This document shows, one piece after another, positions 56,884 through 64,000 of a stretch of DNA of 64,000 bases (the first letter of the stretch is position 1; each line of letters starts with the position of its first letter). A model generated the notes under the pieces. The model was not told where the DNA came from, searched no databases, and saw only the letters and a program-made list of their open reading frames with translations. The stretch is from Micromonospora sp. Llam0 (GTDB lineage: Bacteria > Actinomycetota > Actinomycetes > Mycobacteriales > Micromonosporaceae), in contig NZ_RJJY01000001.1 in assembly GCF_003751085.1 (NCBI RefSeq), positions 992,001-1,056,000 of the forward strand, written 5' to 3'. The position numbers and the translations under genes were made by a program.

Positions 56884-58055
56884 GCGTGGCCGTCGGGCGT
56901 CGGATCGCGCTGTGGCGGGTACGGCGGCGGATGACCCAGCAGGTGCTCGCCGACCGGGTCGGTCGGTCGAAGAGCTGGGTGGAGAAGGTGGAGCGTGGTG
57001 TCCGGACGTTGGACCGGTTCTCGCTGATCCGGCAGGTCGCCGAGGTGCTGCGGGTCGACCCGGCGGAGTTGGTCGGCCCGGACCGGCCAGCGGAGGCCGG
57101 TGGGGCGGTCGACGGGGTGGCGGCGGTCCGAGCGGCGCTGGCCAGCTACGAGGTGTTCACCGCCGCCGACAGCGGACCGGCAGGGGAACACGAGGTCACG
57201 CAGCGGGTGGAGCATGCGTGGTCGACGTACCAGCACGGGGATTATCCCCGGTTACTGCGGACGGTGCCGGAGTTGCTGGACGCCGCTCGCCGGGTGCACG
57301 CCACCCGGCCTGCGCCTGGGGCGGAGCTGTTGGTGGGCGCGTACCGGATCATCGCGCTCGTGCTGGTCAAGGTCGGCGAACCTGAGCTGGCCTGGTTGGC
57401 GGCCGATCGGGCGCTTGCCGTGGCCGGCAGCGATCCGGTGCTGGCCGGGTCGGCGGCGGTGCCGCTCGGGCAGGCGCTGCGTGGGTTGGGCCAGGACCGG
57501 TTGGCGATGACGACGACGGTCGCCGCCGCCGACCGCATCGCGGCGGCGTCTGTCGAGCGCGGCACGGTGTACGGGACGTTGCTGCTGCAGGCCGGGTTGG
57601 CCGCTGCCGGCTGCGGCGAGACCCACAGCGTCGACGAGCTGCTCGGCCGGGCCGCTGACGTCGCTGGCCGCATCGGCGACGGGCTGGACTACCGCACGGC
57701 GAGCTTCGGCCCGGCGGCCGTCGAGCTGGCGCACGTCGTGGCGGCCGTGGAGTCGGGCGACGCCCGGCAGGCGGTACGCCGACACGAGGCAGCCGCCGGG
57801 CGGCAGACGTGGCGCGGGCTGCCGGCGGAGCATCGGGCGGCGTACCTGGTGGACGCCGCGCGGGCGTACCTCGACGTCGGTGACTTCACGGCGGCGGGAC
57901 GGTGGTTGGTCGAGGCGGACCGCGTCGTACCGGCTGAGATTCGCTGCCGGCCCTCCGCCCGTACGGTCGTGGCGGAGATTGCCCGGTGCGGGCCGGACAT
58001 GGCCGGCGTCGCCCGGCTGGCGACGGCCCTCGGCCTGACGACCGGCGTTCCGTGA
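56880..58055 (+). CDS. XRE-family regulator with helical-repeat C-terminus, cassette B
   Basis: The product is 391 residues from the ATG at 56880. The HTH contains VGRRIALWRVRRRMTQQVLA, DRVGRSKSWVEKVERGVRTL, FSLIRQVAEVLRVDPAELVG. The helical C-terminus (AWSTYQHGDYPRLLRTVPEL, ELAWLAADRALAVAG, RHEAAAGRQTWRGLPAEHRA) aligns with the cassette A regulator over the full length. Compared with copy A it lacks the N-terminal extension of 13 residues and some loops. No homologous 3' fragment follows this copy. Confidence 0.88.
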   Translation: MSVAVGRRIALWRVRRRMTQQVLADRVGRSKSWVEKVERGVRTLDRFSLIRQVAEVLRVDPAELVGPDRPAEAGGAVDGVAAVRAALASYEVFTAADSGPAGEHEVTQRVEHAWSTYQHGDYPRLLRTVPELLDAARRVHATRPAPGAELLVGAYRIIALVLVKVGEPELAWLAADRALAVAGSDPVLAGSAAVPLGQALRGLGQDRLAMTTTVAAADRIAAASVERGTVYGTLLLQAGLAAAGCGETHSVDELLGRAADVAGRIGDGLDYRTASFGPAAVELAHVVAAVESGDARQAVRRHEAAAGRQTWRGLPAEHRAAYLVDAARAYLDVGDFTAAGRWLVEADRVVPAEIRCRPSARTVVAEIARCGPDMAGVARLATALGLTTGVP

Positions 58056-58075
58056 CGAGGGAACCTGTATGACCC

Positions 58076-58267
58076 TCAACCCGCCGGTTTCACGACAATG
58101 CAGGTTCCCTCGTCGGCGTCAGGCGGGCGGGCTGCGTCACCGCGTTCCTCGGTGAGGTGGAAGGCACTGATCCATGCCTCGGTACGCGCGCGTTCCGTCG
58201 CCAGCGCGGCATCGTCCCCATCGTGCAGTTCGCTGCGGACGTCGTCCCAGTCGTGGAACTCGGTCAT
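58076..58267 (-). pseudogene. Truncated XRE-type antitoxin, N-terminal remnant
   Basis: The product is 63 residues (MTEFHDWDDVRSELHDGDDA, then TERARTEAWISAFHLTEERG), an opening I associate with XRE/HigA-type antitoxins of actinobacteria, where the DNA-binding domain would begin right after this point. Here it changes into an unrelated tail of 20 residues and stops, so the HTH is absent. The RBS AGGAG is present. It is probably a decayed antitoxin, and no toxin gene is adjacent. Confidence 0.6.
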
Positions 58268-58315
58268 TGACTCTCCTGTCAGCGGGTCAAGGGGTGACCA
58301 TACGGGCCACCCAAG

Positions 58316-58348
58316 ATGTAAGTATAGTTATAGTAACTACACTTACAT
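58316..58348. promoter_or_regulatory. 33-bp AT-rich palindrome before the DUF234-type ATPase gene
   Basis: Arms ATGTAAGT (58316-58323) and TAGTTA (58325-58330) are mirrored by TAACTA (58334-58339) and ACTTACAT (58341-58348) around a 3-bp centre TAG; only two unpaired bases interrupt each arm pair. It lies 20 bp before the ATPase start and between it and the truncated antitoxin. It is the most A/T-rich, symmetric site in the window, and probably a self-regulatory operator or promoter. Confidence 0.65.
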
Positions 58349-58368
58349 TGGTGTGACGGGGTGGTGGG

Positions 58369-59844
58369 GTGGAGAAGCCGGCGGAGATCTTCGACCGTGA
58401 CGTCGAGTGGGACGAGTTGGTCCGGTTCGCGCGCCTGCCGCAGGGCGGGGCGACGCTGGGAGTGGTCTCCGGTCGTCGTCGTCAGGGCAAGACGTTCCTG
58501 CTCGACGCGCTGGTACGGGTAGCTGGCGGGTTCATGTTCACCGCCACGGAGTCGTCCGAGGCTGACGCGTTGCGCCAGTACGGCGAGGCGCTCGGCGGCT
58601 ATCTGGGTGAGGCGACGCCGCTGCGGTTTGCGAACTGGGACGAGGCAGTCACCCGGACGATGACACTCGCCCCTGCCAGGCCACTTCCCGTGGTGATCGA
58701 CGAGTTTCCGTTCCTGGCCCGAGTCAGCCCGGCGCTGCCCTCGATCATCCAGCGGGCGCTCGACCCGGCGGGACAGCGGTCGAACACCCAGGTGCGGCTG
58801 CTGCTGTGCGGTTCGGCGCTGTCGTTCATGGGCGGCCTGCTGGCCGGCACCGCGCCGCTGCGCGGACGGGCCGGCCTGGAGTTGGTGGTCCGCACGCTCG
58901 ACTACCGGGCAGCGGCCCGGTTCTGGGGGATCGCCGACCCACGCACCGCCCTGCTGGTCAACGCGATCGTCGGCGGCACCCCCGCCTATCGGCACGAGTT
59001 CACGCAGGACGACTCGCCGGCCGGTCCGGATGATTTCGACGACTGGGTGGTGCGGGCCGTGTTGAACCCGGCTCGCCCGTTGTTCCGGGAGGCCCGCTAC
59101 CTGTTGGCGGAGGAGCCGGACATTCGCGACCCCGCGTTGTACCACTCGGTGCTGGCGGCGATCGCGGACGGTCGTACCCGGCGTGGGGAGATCGCCAACT
59201 TCCTGGGTCGGCAGCCGTCCGACCTGGCCCATCCGCTGGGTGTGCTGGAGGACGTCGGCCTGGTCGTGCGGGAGACCGACGCGTTCAAGAGCAACCGGGG
59301 CGTCTACCGGATCGCCGAGCCGCTGCTCGTCTTCTACCACGCCGTGATGCGGCCGGCGTGGGGCGACCTGGAGCGCACGGGCCGGTCCCGGCAGGTCTGG
59401 CCCCGGCTGCAGCGCACATTCCTGAGCAAGGTCGTCGGCCCGCACTTCGAGACGATCTGCCGCGAATGGACCCGCTGGGAAGCCGATCCGGACGCACTTG
59501 GCGCTTTTCCGACCCGGGTGGCTGCCGGGGTCGTCAACGACCCCGCCGACCGCACTCGGCACGAGGTGGACGTGGCGGTGTTCGGCCGCGACGAGCAGGG
59601 CCGTGAGGAACTCCTTGCGATCGGCGAGGCCAAGTGGCACGAGACCGTCGGGACCGGGCACCTGCAACGCCTGGCGCACATCCGTAGCCTGTTGCGTGGC
59701 CGCGACAGCGTCCGGGCCGACAGGTGCCGGCTGCTGCTGTTCAACGGAGGCGGCTTCACCGACGACCTTCGCGCCGTGGCGGCCGCGGACCCCGGCATCC
59801 AGCTCGTCGACCTGGACCGCTTGTACGCCGCGAACCGATCCTGA
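58369..59844 (+). CDS. DUF234-type ATP-binding protein with nuclease-like C-terminus
   Basis: The product is 491 residues, GTG start. Walker A is VVSGRRRQGKTFLLDAL (35-42 the P-loop GRRRQGKT), Walker B is LPVVIDEFPFLA, and VRLLLCGSALSFMGGLL is the sensor region of archaeal-type (AAA-like) ATPases. A winged-helix domain follows (RRGEIANFLGRQPSDLAHPL). The C-terminal DUF234 part has EVDVAVFG with ELLAIGEAKW, which fits PD-(D/E)xK-type metal sites. Such proteins are sporadically distributed and of unproven function, sometimes suspected of defence or mobile origin. The gene is a single one behind a long palindrome. Confidence 0.85.
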   Translation: MEKPAEIFDRDVEWDELVRFARLPQGGATLGVVSGRRRQGKTFLLDALVRVAGGFMFTATESSEADALRQYGEALGGYLGEATPLRFANWDEAVTRTMTLAPARPLPVVIDEFPFLARVSPALPSIIQRALDPAGQRSNTQVRLLLCGSALSFMGGLLAGTAPLRGRAGLELVVRTLDYRAAARFWGIADPRTALLVNAIVGGTPAYRHEFTQDDSPAGPDDFDDWVVRAVLNPARPLFREARYLLAEEPDIRDPALYHSVLAAIADGRTRRGEIANFLGRQPSDLAHPLGVLEDVGLVVRETDAFKSNRGVYRIAEPLLVFYHAVMRPAWGDLERTGRSRQVWPRLQRTFLSKVVGPHFETICREWTRWEADPDALGAFPTRVAAGVVNDPADRTRHEVDVAVFGRDEQGREELLAIGEAKWHETVGTGHLQRLAHIRSLLRGRDSVRADRCRLLLFNGGGFTDDLRAVAAADPGIQLVDLDRLYAANRS

Positions 59845-59854
59845 GCGAAGAACG

Positions 59855-60430
59855 TCAGCTCGACCGCCCGGCCTGACGTAGCACCCGGAGCAGGTCCTCG
59901 ACCAGGTCCTCGGCGCTGGCGCGGCCCTTTCCGTCGGCCGCCAGGTGGCCGCTGATGGACAGATCGGCGGCGCCGTGCGCCAGCGCGCGGACCAGAGCGG
60001 CGGCCCGTTCCGGGTCACCTGCGGGCAGGGCCCCGGCCGCCTGGGCTTCGGCGGTCAGCTCGACGAGTCGCCGCCAGGTGGCGCCGGCCCGCTCGTGCAG
60101 GTCGGCGGAGGCGTGCATCGACCACCCGTAGACCAGCGCGAACCGTCGCGGATGTTGCTGTGCCCAGCGTACGTAGTCGAGCAGGACGTGTCGCAGCAGC
60201 GCGGCGGCCTCGGTCCGTGGCGTCGGTGTCGCCGTCATGACCCGTTCGAGCCGGTCGAATTCCTGGATGGCGACGGCCTCCAACAGCGCCTGCTTGTCGG
60301 TGAAGTGCTTGTACGGCGCGTTGTGTGACACCCCGGCCCGACGTCCGACCTCCCGCAGGGTGACCCGCTCCGGGCCGCCCTCGTCGAGCAGTGCGGTCGC
60401 TGCGGCGACCAGGTCGTCCCGGGTGCTCAT
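59855..60430 (-). CDS. TetR-family transcriptional regulator
   Basis: The product is 191 residues. The HTH is DDLVAAATALLDEGGPERVT with LREVGRRAGVSHNAPYKHF, and ligand-binding helices follow (LLRHVLLDYVRWAQQHPRRF, LVRALAHGAADLSISGHLAA). It is divergent from the SDR gene, and two 21-bp palindromes lie between the two starts. It is therefore very probably a local repressor of itself and the SDR gene. Confidence 0.93.
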   Translation of the reverse strand: MSTRDDLVAAATALLDEGGPERVTLREVGRRAGVSHNAPYKHFTDKQALLEAVAIQEFDRLERVMTATPTPRTEAAALLRHVLLDYVRWAQQHPRRFALVYGWSMHASADLHERAGATWRRLVELTAEAQAAGALPAGDPERAAALVRALAHGAADLSISGHLAADGKGRASAEDLVEDLLRVLRQAGRSS

Positions 60431-60445
60431 CGCCCGATCCTAGAT

Positions 60446-60500
60446 CAGGTTGACGCTGTCAACCTGGGCGACGTAAGGTCAGGTTGACAATGTCAACCTG
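60446..60500. promoter_or_regulatory. Two TetR operators (21-bp palindromes)
   Basis: Sites at 60446-60466 and 60480-60500 have identical 9-bp arms CAGGTTGAC and GTCAACCTG separated by 3 bp (GCT and AAT). They are 34 bp apart centre to centre and lie in the gap between the TetR and SDR start codons. This is the classic layout for autorepression and control of a divergent gene. Confidence 0.88.
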
Positions 60501-60517
60501 TCGAAGGGTTCACTCTG

Positions 60518-61432
60518 ATGAGAACCGTCGTCATCACCGGGGCCACCACCGGCCTCGGGCTGCGCGTCGCCGGGCGGCTCGCCGCCCAGGGCTGGCACGT
60601 CGTGCTCGGTCACCGGGCAGAGAGCCGGGGAGAAGCGGCGGCCCGGCAGATCCGTCGCCGGACCCCTGCAGCGAGCCTCGAACTGCTCCGGATCGACCTG
60701 GCCGACCTGCGATCGGTCGCCGACGCGGCCGAGGAACTGCGCCGGTCCGGGCAGCGTCCGCCGCTGCACGCCATCGTCGGCAACGCCGGCATCCAGGTCA
60801 TCGACGGGGTACGCCGGTCCGCCGACGGCTACGAGCTCACCTTCGCGACCAACCACCTCGGTCATCACCTGCTCGTCACCGGGCTGCTCGACGACCTGGC
60901 CGCCGGGGCCCGGATTGCGATCGTCAGCAGCGGCACCCACTGGCGGGAGAAGAGCATGGGCTTCCCGGAGCCGCGTTGGACGAGCGCCCGCGAACTCGCC
61001 GACCCGTCCGACGCCGACGCCACCCCGACGGCGGGCCGGGTCCGCTACTCCACCTCGAAGCTGGCGAACATCTACTTCGTCTACGAGCTCGCCCGGCGAC
61101 TGGACGGGCGGCCGATCAGCGTCAACGCGTACGACCCGGGGCTGATGCCCGACACCAGCCTCTCCCGCGACTACCCGACGCTCGCTCGGACCGGTTTCCG
61201 GATGGCCGCCCCGCTGATCAGCGCGCTGCTGCCCGGTGCGCGCAGCTCCCGGGCCTCCGCCCGGCACCTGGCCGACCTGGTCAGCGACGCCCGGTTCGAC
61301 GGCACCACCGGCGCCTACCTGGAGGGTCCGAAGATCGCCCCGTCCTCACCCGAGTCGTACGACGTCGCCCGGGCGCGACAGCTCTGGGCCGACAGCGAGC
61401 AACTGATCGACCAGGCACTCGCCCGCCACTGA
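60518..61432 (+). CDS. Short-chain dehydrogenase/reductase (protochlorophyllide-reductase-like)
   Basis: The product is 304 residues, ATG at 60518. The Rossmann motif TGATTGLG (7-14), the NAG motif in IVGNAGIQV, the Ser in IAIVSSGTHW, and catalytic Y177 with K181 (YSTSK) are all present. The length and the LTFATNHLGHHLLV segment fit the WW-domain-oxidoreductase/protochlorophyllide-reductase-like SDR group. Expression is probably repressed by the divergent TetR. The substrate is unknown. Confidence 0.92.
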   Translation: MRTVVITGATTGLGLRVAGRLAAQGWHVVLGHRAESRGEAAARQIRRRTPAASLELLRIDLADLRSVADAAEELRRSGQRPPLHAIVGNAGIQVIDGVRRSADGYELTFATNHLGHHLLVTGLLDDLAAGARIAIVSSGTHWREKSMGFPEPRWTSARELADPSDADATPTAGRVRYSTSKLANIYFVYELARRLDGRPISVNAYDPGLMPDTSLSRDYPTLARTGFRMAAPLISALLPGARSSRASARHLADLVSDARFDGTTGAYLEGPKIAPSSPESYDVARARQLWADSEQLIDQALARH

Positions 61433-61482
61433 GCTGAGTGGGACCGCTGCGGATCGCGCCACCAGCAGCCGTGTTACCGTTG

Positions 61483-61504
61483 ACGTTCGGGAAGTCCTGA
61501 ACGT
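61483..61504. promoter_or_regulatory. 22-bp inverted repeat before the GbsR/MarR-like gene
   Basis: ACGTTCGGGA (61483-61492) and TCCTGAACGT (61495-61504) are inverted with one mismatch around AG. It lies 53 bp before the regulator start codon, and TTGACG at 61480 may be a -35 element. Probable autoregulatory operator. Confidence 0.55.
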
Positions 61505-61557
61505 TCGTGATGATGATGTCCCGTGGTGGGGCGTCCCCGGTGCCGAAGGAGATGCGC

Positions 61558-62019
61558 GTGGACCCGGACGCCGGGCGGCGGTACGCCGAAGAGGTCGGTG
61601 TCGCCCTCGCTCAGATGGGCACCACCCCTGCCTTCGGCAAGTTGCTCGGCTGGCTGCTCATCTGCGACCCGCCGGGCCAGACCACCGCGCAACTGTGCCA
61701 GGCGGTCGGGCTGTCCAAGGCCTCCGTCTCGGCCGGCATGCGGGCGCTGGAGCAGTCCGGCATGGTGCGCCGGGTGCCGACCAGCGGCCGGGGCCACGCG
61801 TACGAGATACAGCCGGACGCCTTCGCCCGGGCGATCGACCCCACCGACAAGATGCGCACCTTCGCCGATCTGATGCAGCGCGGGATCGACCTCGTCGGCG
61901 ACGCGGACGCCCCGGAGGCGGACCGGCTCCGGAGCACCCGCGACTTCTACACGTTCATGATCGAACGGGTGCCGGCCCTGATGGAGGAGTTCCGCCGGCA
62001 GACCAAAAGGGACGTGTGA
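61558..62019 (+). CDS. GbsR/MarR-like HTH regulator
   Basis: The product is 153 residues from the GTG at 61558 which has AAGGAG 6 nt upstream; ATGs upstream at 61507-61518 or 61552 are alternatives. The HTH (FGKLLGWLLICDPPGQTTAQ, LCQAVGLSKASVSAGMRALE, GMVRRVPTSGRGHAYEI) fits the GbsR/MarR group, with helices on both sides for dimerisation. The 3' end overlaps the GTG of the glycosyltransferase gene (GTGA), so the two form an operon. It may sense a substrate related to the glycosyltransferase. Confidence 0.85.
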   Translation: MDPDAGRRYAEEVGVALAQMGTTPAFGKLLGWLLICDPPGQTTAQLCQAVGLSKASVSAGMRALEQSGMVRRVPTSGRGHAYEIQPDAFARAIDPTDKMRTFADLMQRGIDLVGDADAPEADRLRSTRDFYTFMIERVPALMEEFRRQTKRDV

Positions 62020-63296
62020 CGGTGCGGGTCCTGATCGTCACCGTCGGATCCCGCGGTGATGTCCAGCCGTATCTCGCGCTCGGCACCGGGCTGCGGGCGG
62101 CCGGCCACGACGTCACCCTGGCCACCTGCGCCAGGTTCCGGTCCTTCGTCACCGACCACGGCGTGGCGTACGGCCACCTCGGCGACGAGATCCTGCAACT
62201 GCTCGACTCGGCGGCGGGCCGCGCCGCGATGGAGGACACCACCGGACTTCTCGGCTCGATCAAGACCAACATCAGACTGGCCCGGCAGGCCAACCCGATC
62301 AACCGAGGGCTGCTGGCCGACGTCTGGCAGGCGGCCCGCCAGGCCGACCCGGAGGTGATCGTCTACCATCCCAAGGCGCTGGCCGGCCCGCACGTCGCCG
62401 AGAAACTCGGCGTGCCGGCGGTGCAGGCGCTGGCCGTACCGATGTCCGTGGCGACCGGCGACTTCCCCATGATCGGCATGCCCGCGCTGCCGCTCGGTCG
62501 CCCGTACAACCGGTTCACCTACCGGCTCGCCGGTGCCGGCTACCGGATGTACGACGGCATGGTCAACACCTTCCGGGAGGAGACGTTGGGGCTGGGCAGG
62601 ACCAGGGGCGCGGCCCTGGCCACCCGGCTGCCCGACGGGCGACCGATCCCGGTGCTGCACGCCATCAGCGGCCACGTCCTGCCGCGCCCCGCCGACTGGC
62701 CCGGGCACGCCCAGCTCACCGGATACTGGTTCCTCGACGGCGCCACCGGTTGGCAGCCACCGGCCGAGCTGGTCGACTTCCTCGACGCCGGCGACCCACC
62801 GGTGTACGTCGGCTTCGGCAGCATGGCCGGGCGCGACCCGCAGCGCCTCACCCGCGCCGTCGCCGAAGCGTTGCGCCTGGCCGGCGTACGCGGCATCGTC
62901 TCCACCGGCTGGGGCGGACTGGACGCGGCGGACCTGCCGGACACCGTCCTGCCCATCACCCAGGCTCCGCACGACTGGTTGTTTCCCCGGGTGTCCGTCG
63001 TGGTGCATCACGGCGGAGCCGGCACCACCGCCGCGGCGCTGCGCGCGGGCAGACCGTCGGTGATCTGCCCGTTCATCCTGGACCAGTTCTTCTGGGGTCG
63101 GCGGGTCGCCGCGCTCGGCGCGGGCAGCGCCCCGGTGCCGCAGTCCACGCTCACCGTGCAGCGGCTCGCCGCCGCGATCCGGCAGGTCACCACCGACGCC
63201 GATGTCCAGGAGGCGGCGGCGTGGTTGGGGCGGCTGATCACGGCCGAGGACGGCGTCGCGAGCGCGGTGGCGCGGATTGAAGCCGCAGTGGCGTGA
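62016..63296 (+). CDS. Glycosyltransferase, MGT/UGT (GT1) type
   Basis: The product is 426 residues from the GTG at 62016 which overlaps the previous stop; GTG at 62022 is an alternative. The N-terminus VRVLIVTVGSRGDVQPYLAL and the C-terminal donor site HHGGAGTTAAALRAGRPSV with PFILDQFFWGRRVAALG are signatures of GT1 glycosyltransferases (macrolide glycosyltransferase, sterol 3-β-glucosyltransferase and vancomycin GtfB relatives). No secondary-metabolite core gene is nearby. It may inactivate xenobiotics or antibiotics by glucosylation; the GbsR/MarR-like regulator gene in front fits this. Confidence 0.92.
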   Translation: MTVRVLIVTVGSRGDVQPYLALGTGLRAAGHDVTLATCARFRSFVTDHGVAYGHLGDEILQLLDSAAGRAAMEDTTGLLGSIKTNIRLARQANPINRGLLADVWQAARQADPEVIVYHPKALAGPHVAEKLGVPAVQALAVPMSVATGDFPMIGMPALPLGRPYNRFTYRLAGAGYRMYDGMVNTFREETLGLGRTRGAALATRLPDGRPIPVLHAISGHVLPRPADWPGHAQLTGYWFLDGATGWQPPAELVDFLDAGDPPVYVGFGSMAGRDPQRLTRAVAEALRLAGVRGIVSTGWGGLDAADLPDTVLPITQAPHDWLFPRVSVVVHHGGAGTTAAALRAGRPSVICPFILDQFFWGRRVAALGAGSAPVPQSTLTVQRLAAAIRQVTTDADVQEAAAWLGRLITAEDGVASAVARIEAAVA

Positions 63297-63322
63297 CCGT
63301 CGGTGGGCGTCCGACGCTCACG
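63292..63322. terminator. Shared terminator between glycosyltransferase and XRE-cupin genes
   Basis: CGTGACCGTCGG (63292-63303) and CCGACGCTCACG (63311-63322) are inverted with one mismatch around a 7-nt loop. The hairpin overlaps the stop codons of both convergent genes and could end transcription from either side. Confidence 0.65.
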
Positions 63323-63947
63323 GTCCGGAGTCGGGCCGGGGGCGCACGATGAACCAGATCGCGTGCACGTCCTGGTCGCTGCGGTTCTCCAGCAGGTGCG
63401 GGCGGGACGAGTCGAACACCATGCTGTCCCCGGTGCCGAGCACGACCTCCTGGAAGCCGACCTGGCAGGTCAGCTCACCGTCCATGATGTAGGCGTGCTC
63501 GTGGCCGGTGTGCCGCTGGAACCGGCCGGACACACTGGACTTCGCTCCCGGCGGGTAGGTGACCCGCAGGAACTCGGTGCCGGACCCGGTCGCCGGGCCG
63601 AGTTGCTCCCAGACGACACCGCTGTCCATTTCGATCCGTCGTCCCTGGTCGCGGCGCACGATCGCCACCTCGGAGTCCAGCCGGGCCTCGATGGTGGCGG
63701 CGGCGGGAACCGGTGCGGAACCGTTCGGCGACGGCGGGGTGTCGAACAGGTCGACCATCGACATGTCGAGAGCTTCGACGATCGCGTACAGCGTGCTCAC
63801 CGAGGAGCGGGACCGGCCCGTCTCCACCAGTGAGAGCATGCTCGCCGAGACGCCGACCTTCTTGGCCAGCGCCCGCAGCGACATACCGCGTGCCTGGCGG
63901 GCAGCGCGGATCCGCCCACCCAGGTCTTCCGCCTCAGACAATGTCAA
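63318..63947 (-). CDS. XRE-cupin regulator (HTH plus sensor cupin)
   Basis: The product is 209 residues with a TTG start (MTLSEAED). HTH at about 10-65: RIRAARQARGMSLRALAKKV, GVSASMLSLVETGRSRSSVS. The C-terminal cupin_2 β-barrel (EFLRVTYPPGAKSSVSGRFQ, HTGHEHAYIMDGELTCQVGF) has HEHAYIMDG, close to the metal-binding cupin motif. Such regulators (PuuR, SinR-like) often control amino-acid or polyamine catabolism and resistance genes. Its targets are probably beyond the right end of the window. Confidence 0.92.
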   Translation of the reverse strand: MTLSEAEDLGGRIRAARQARGMSLRALAKKVGVSASMLSLVETGRSRSSVSTLYAIVEALDMSMVDLFDTPPSPNGSAPVPAAATIEARLDSEVAIVRRDQGRRIEMDSGVVWEQLGPATGSGTEFLRVTYPPGAKSSVSGRFQRHTGHEHAYIMDGELTCQVGFQEVVLGTGDSMVFDSSRPHLLENRSDQDVHAIWFIVRPRPDSGP

Positions 63948-64000
63948 GCCACCCCAAACAGCCCAATCAGTAGATCTCTGTGAATCTACCCGATCACGCC

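Noticed and set aside
1..64000. CRISPR arrays, insertion sequences, rRNA genes, prophage genes
   Set aside because: No regularly spaced repeats, transposase or integrase motifs, rRNA sequences or structural phage proteins were seen on either strand.

Overview
The window is very GC-rich, with almost every codon ending in G or C, frequent GTG starts, SsgA-like sporulation and DUF574 methyltransferase families, and many leaderless-looking promoters. This points to a sporulating actinomycete, most likely of the Micromonosporaceae (Micromonospora and relatives). No phage, transposase, integrase or CRISPR was seen.

Region 1 (1-17.3 kb) is a stress/anaerobiosis island resembling the mycobacterial DosR regulon in content. 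On the minus strand lies an operon of Acg-type nitroreductase, P-type cation ATPase, second nitroreductase and universal stress protein (Usp), divergent from a cNMP-binding-domain protein. A second minus-strand run carries an HTH regulator, two Usp genes, pyruvate formate-lyase and its activase. Pyruvate phosphate dikinase and another tandem Usp follow. Together these suggest pyruvate/ATP balancing and redox maintenance when oxygen is low (inference).

Region 2 (17.3-35.3 kb) is mixed chromosomal content: HAD phosphatase, DUF574 methyltransferase, GH51 arabinofuranosidase, DedA protein with a structured leader, Nudix hydrolase, secreted GH5 mannanase with CBM2, a LolA-like exported protein divergent from an OmpR/histidine-kinase pair, a large TPR/Fn3 membrane protein, a MarR/VOC pair, a K+ channel that looks frameshifted, Rrf2 and AraC regulators, an SsgA-family protein and a PGPGW membrane protein.

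Region 3 (35.3-59.8 kb) begins at tRNA-Val(CAC) and is accessory-like. It holds RelE/Phd, PIN/Phd and HicB-like/cytotoxin toxin-antitoxin pairs, a truncated antitoxin remnant, five XRE-type regulators with long helical C-terminal regions, and a carbohydrate locus (isomerase, heparinase II/III, DUF2264, DeoR/LacI hybrid regulator, 2-hydroxyacid dehydrogenase, sugar ABC importer without its ATPase, DUF624). Its most unusual content is a three-gene cassette present twice (40.25-42.1 kb and 56.3-58.1 kb): a 56-57-residue protein opening M-L/F-G-K-W-F-Q, a small Cys protein with the motif C-x2-C-PDGTPWPC, and an XRE regulator. The genes overlap as GTGA/ATGA. Each copy follows a roughly 125-nt leader whose paired stems are preserved by compatible base changes, which suggests a structured RNA. 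A PIN/Phd toxin-antitoxin module sits between the 3' end of the first cassette and a 48-bp near-duplicate of that end.

Region 4 (58.3-64 kb) has a DUF234-type ATPase behind a 33-bp palindrome, a TetR/SDR pair with two matching operators, a GbsR/MarR-like regulator coupled to a glycosyltransferase, and an XRE-cupin regulator.
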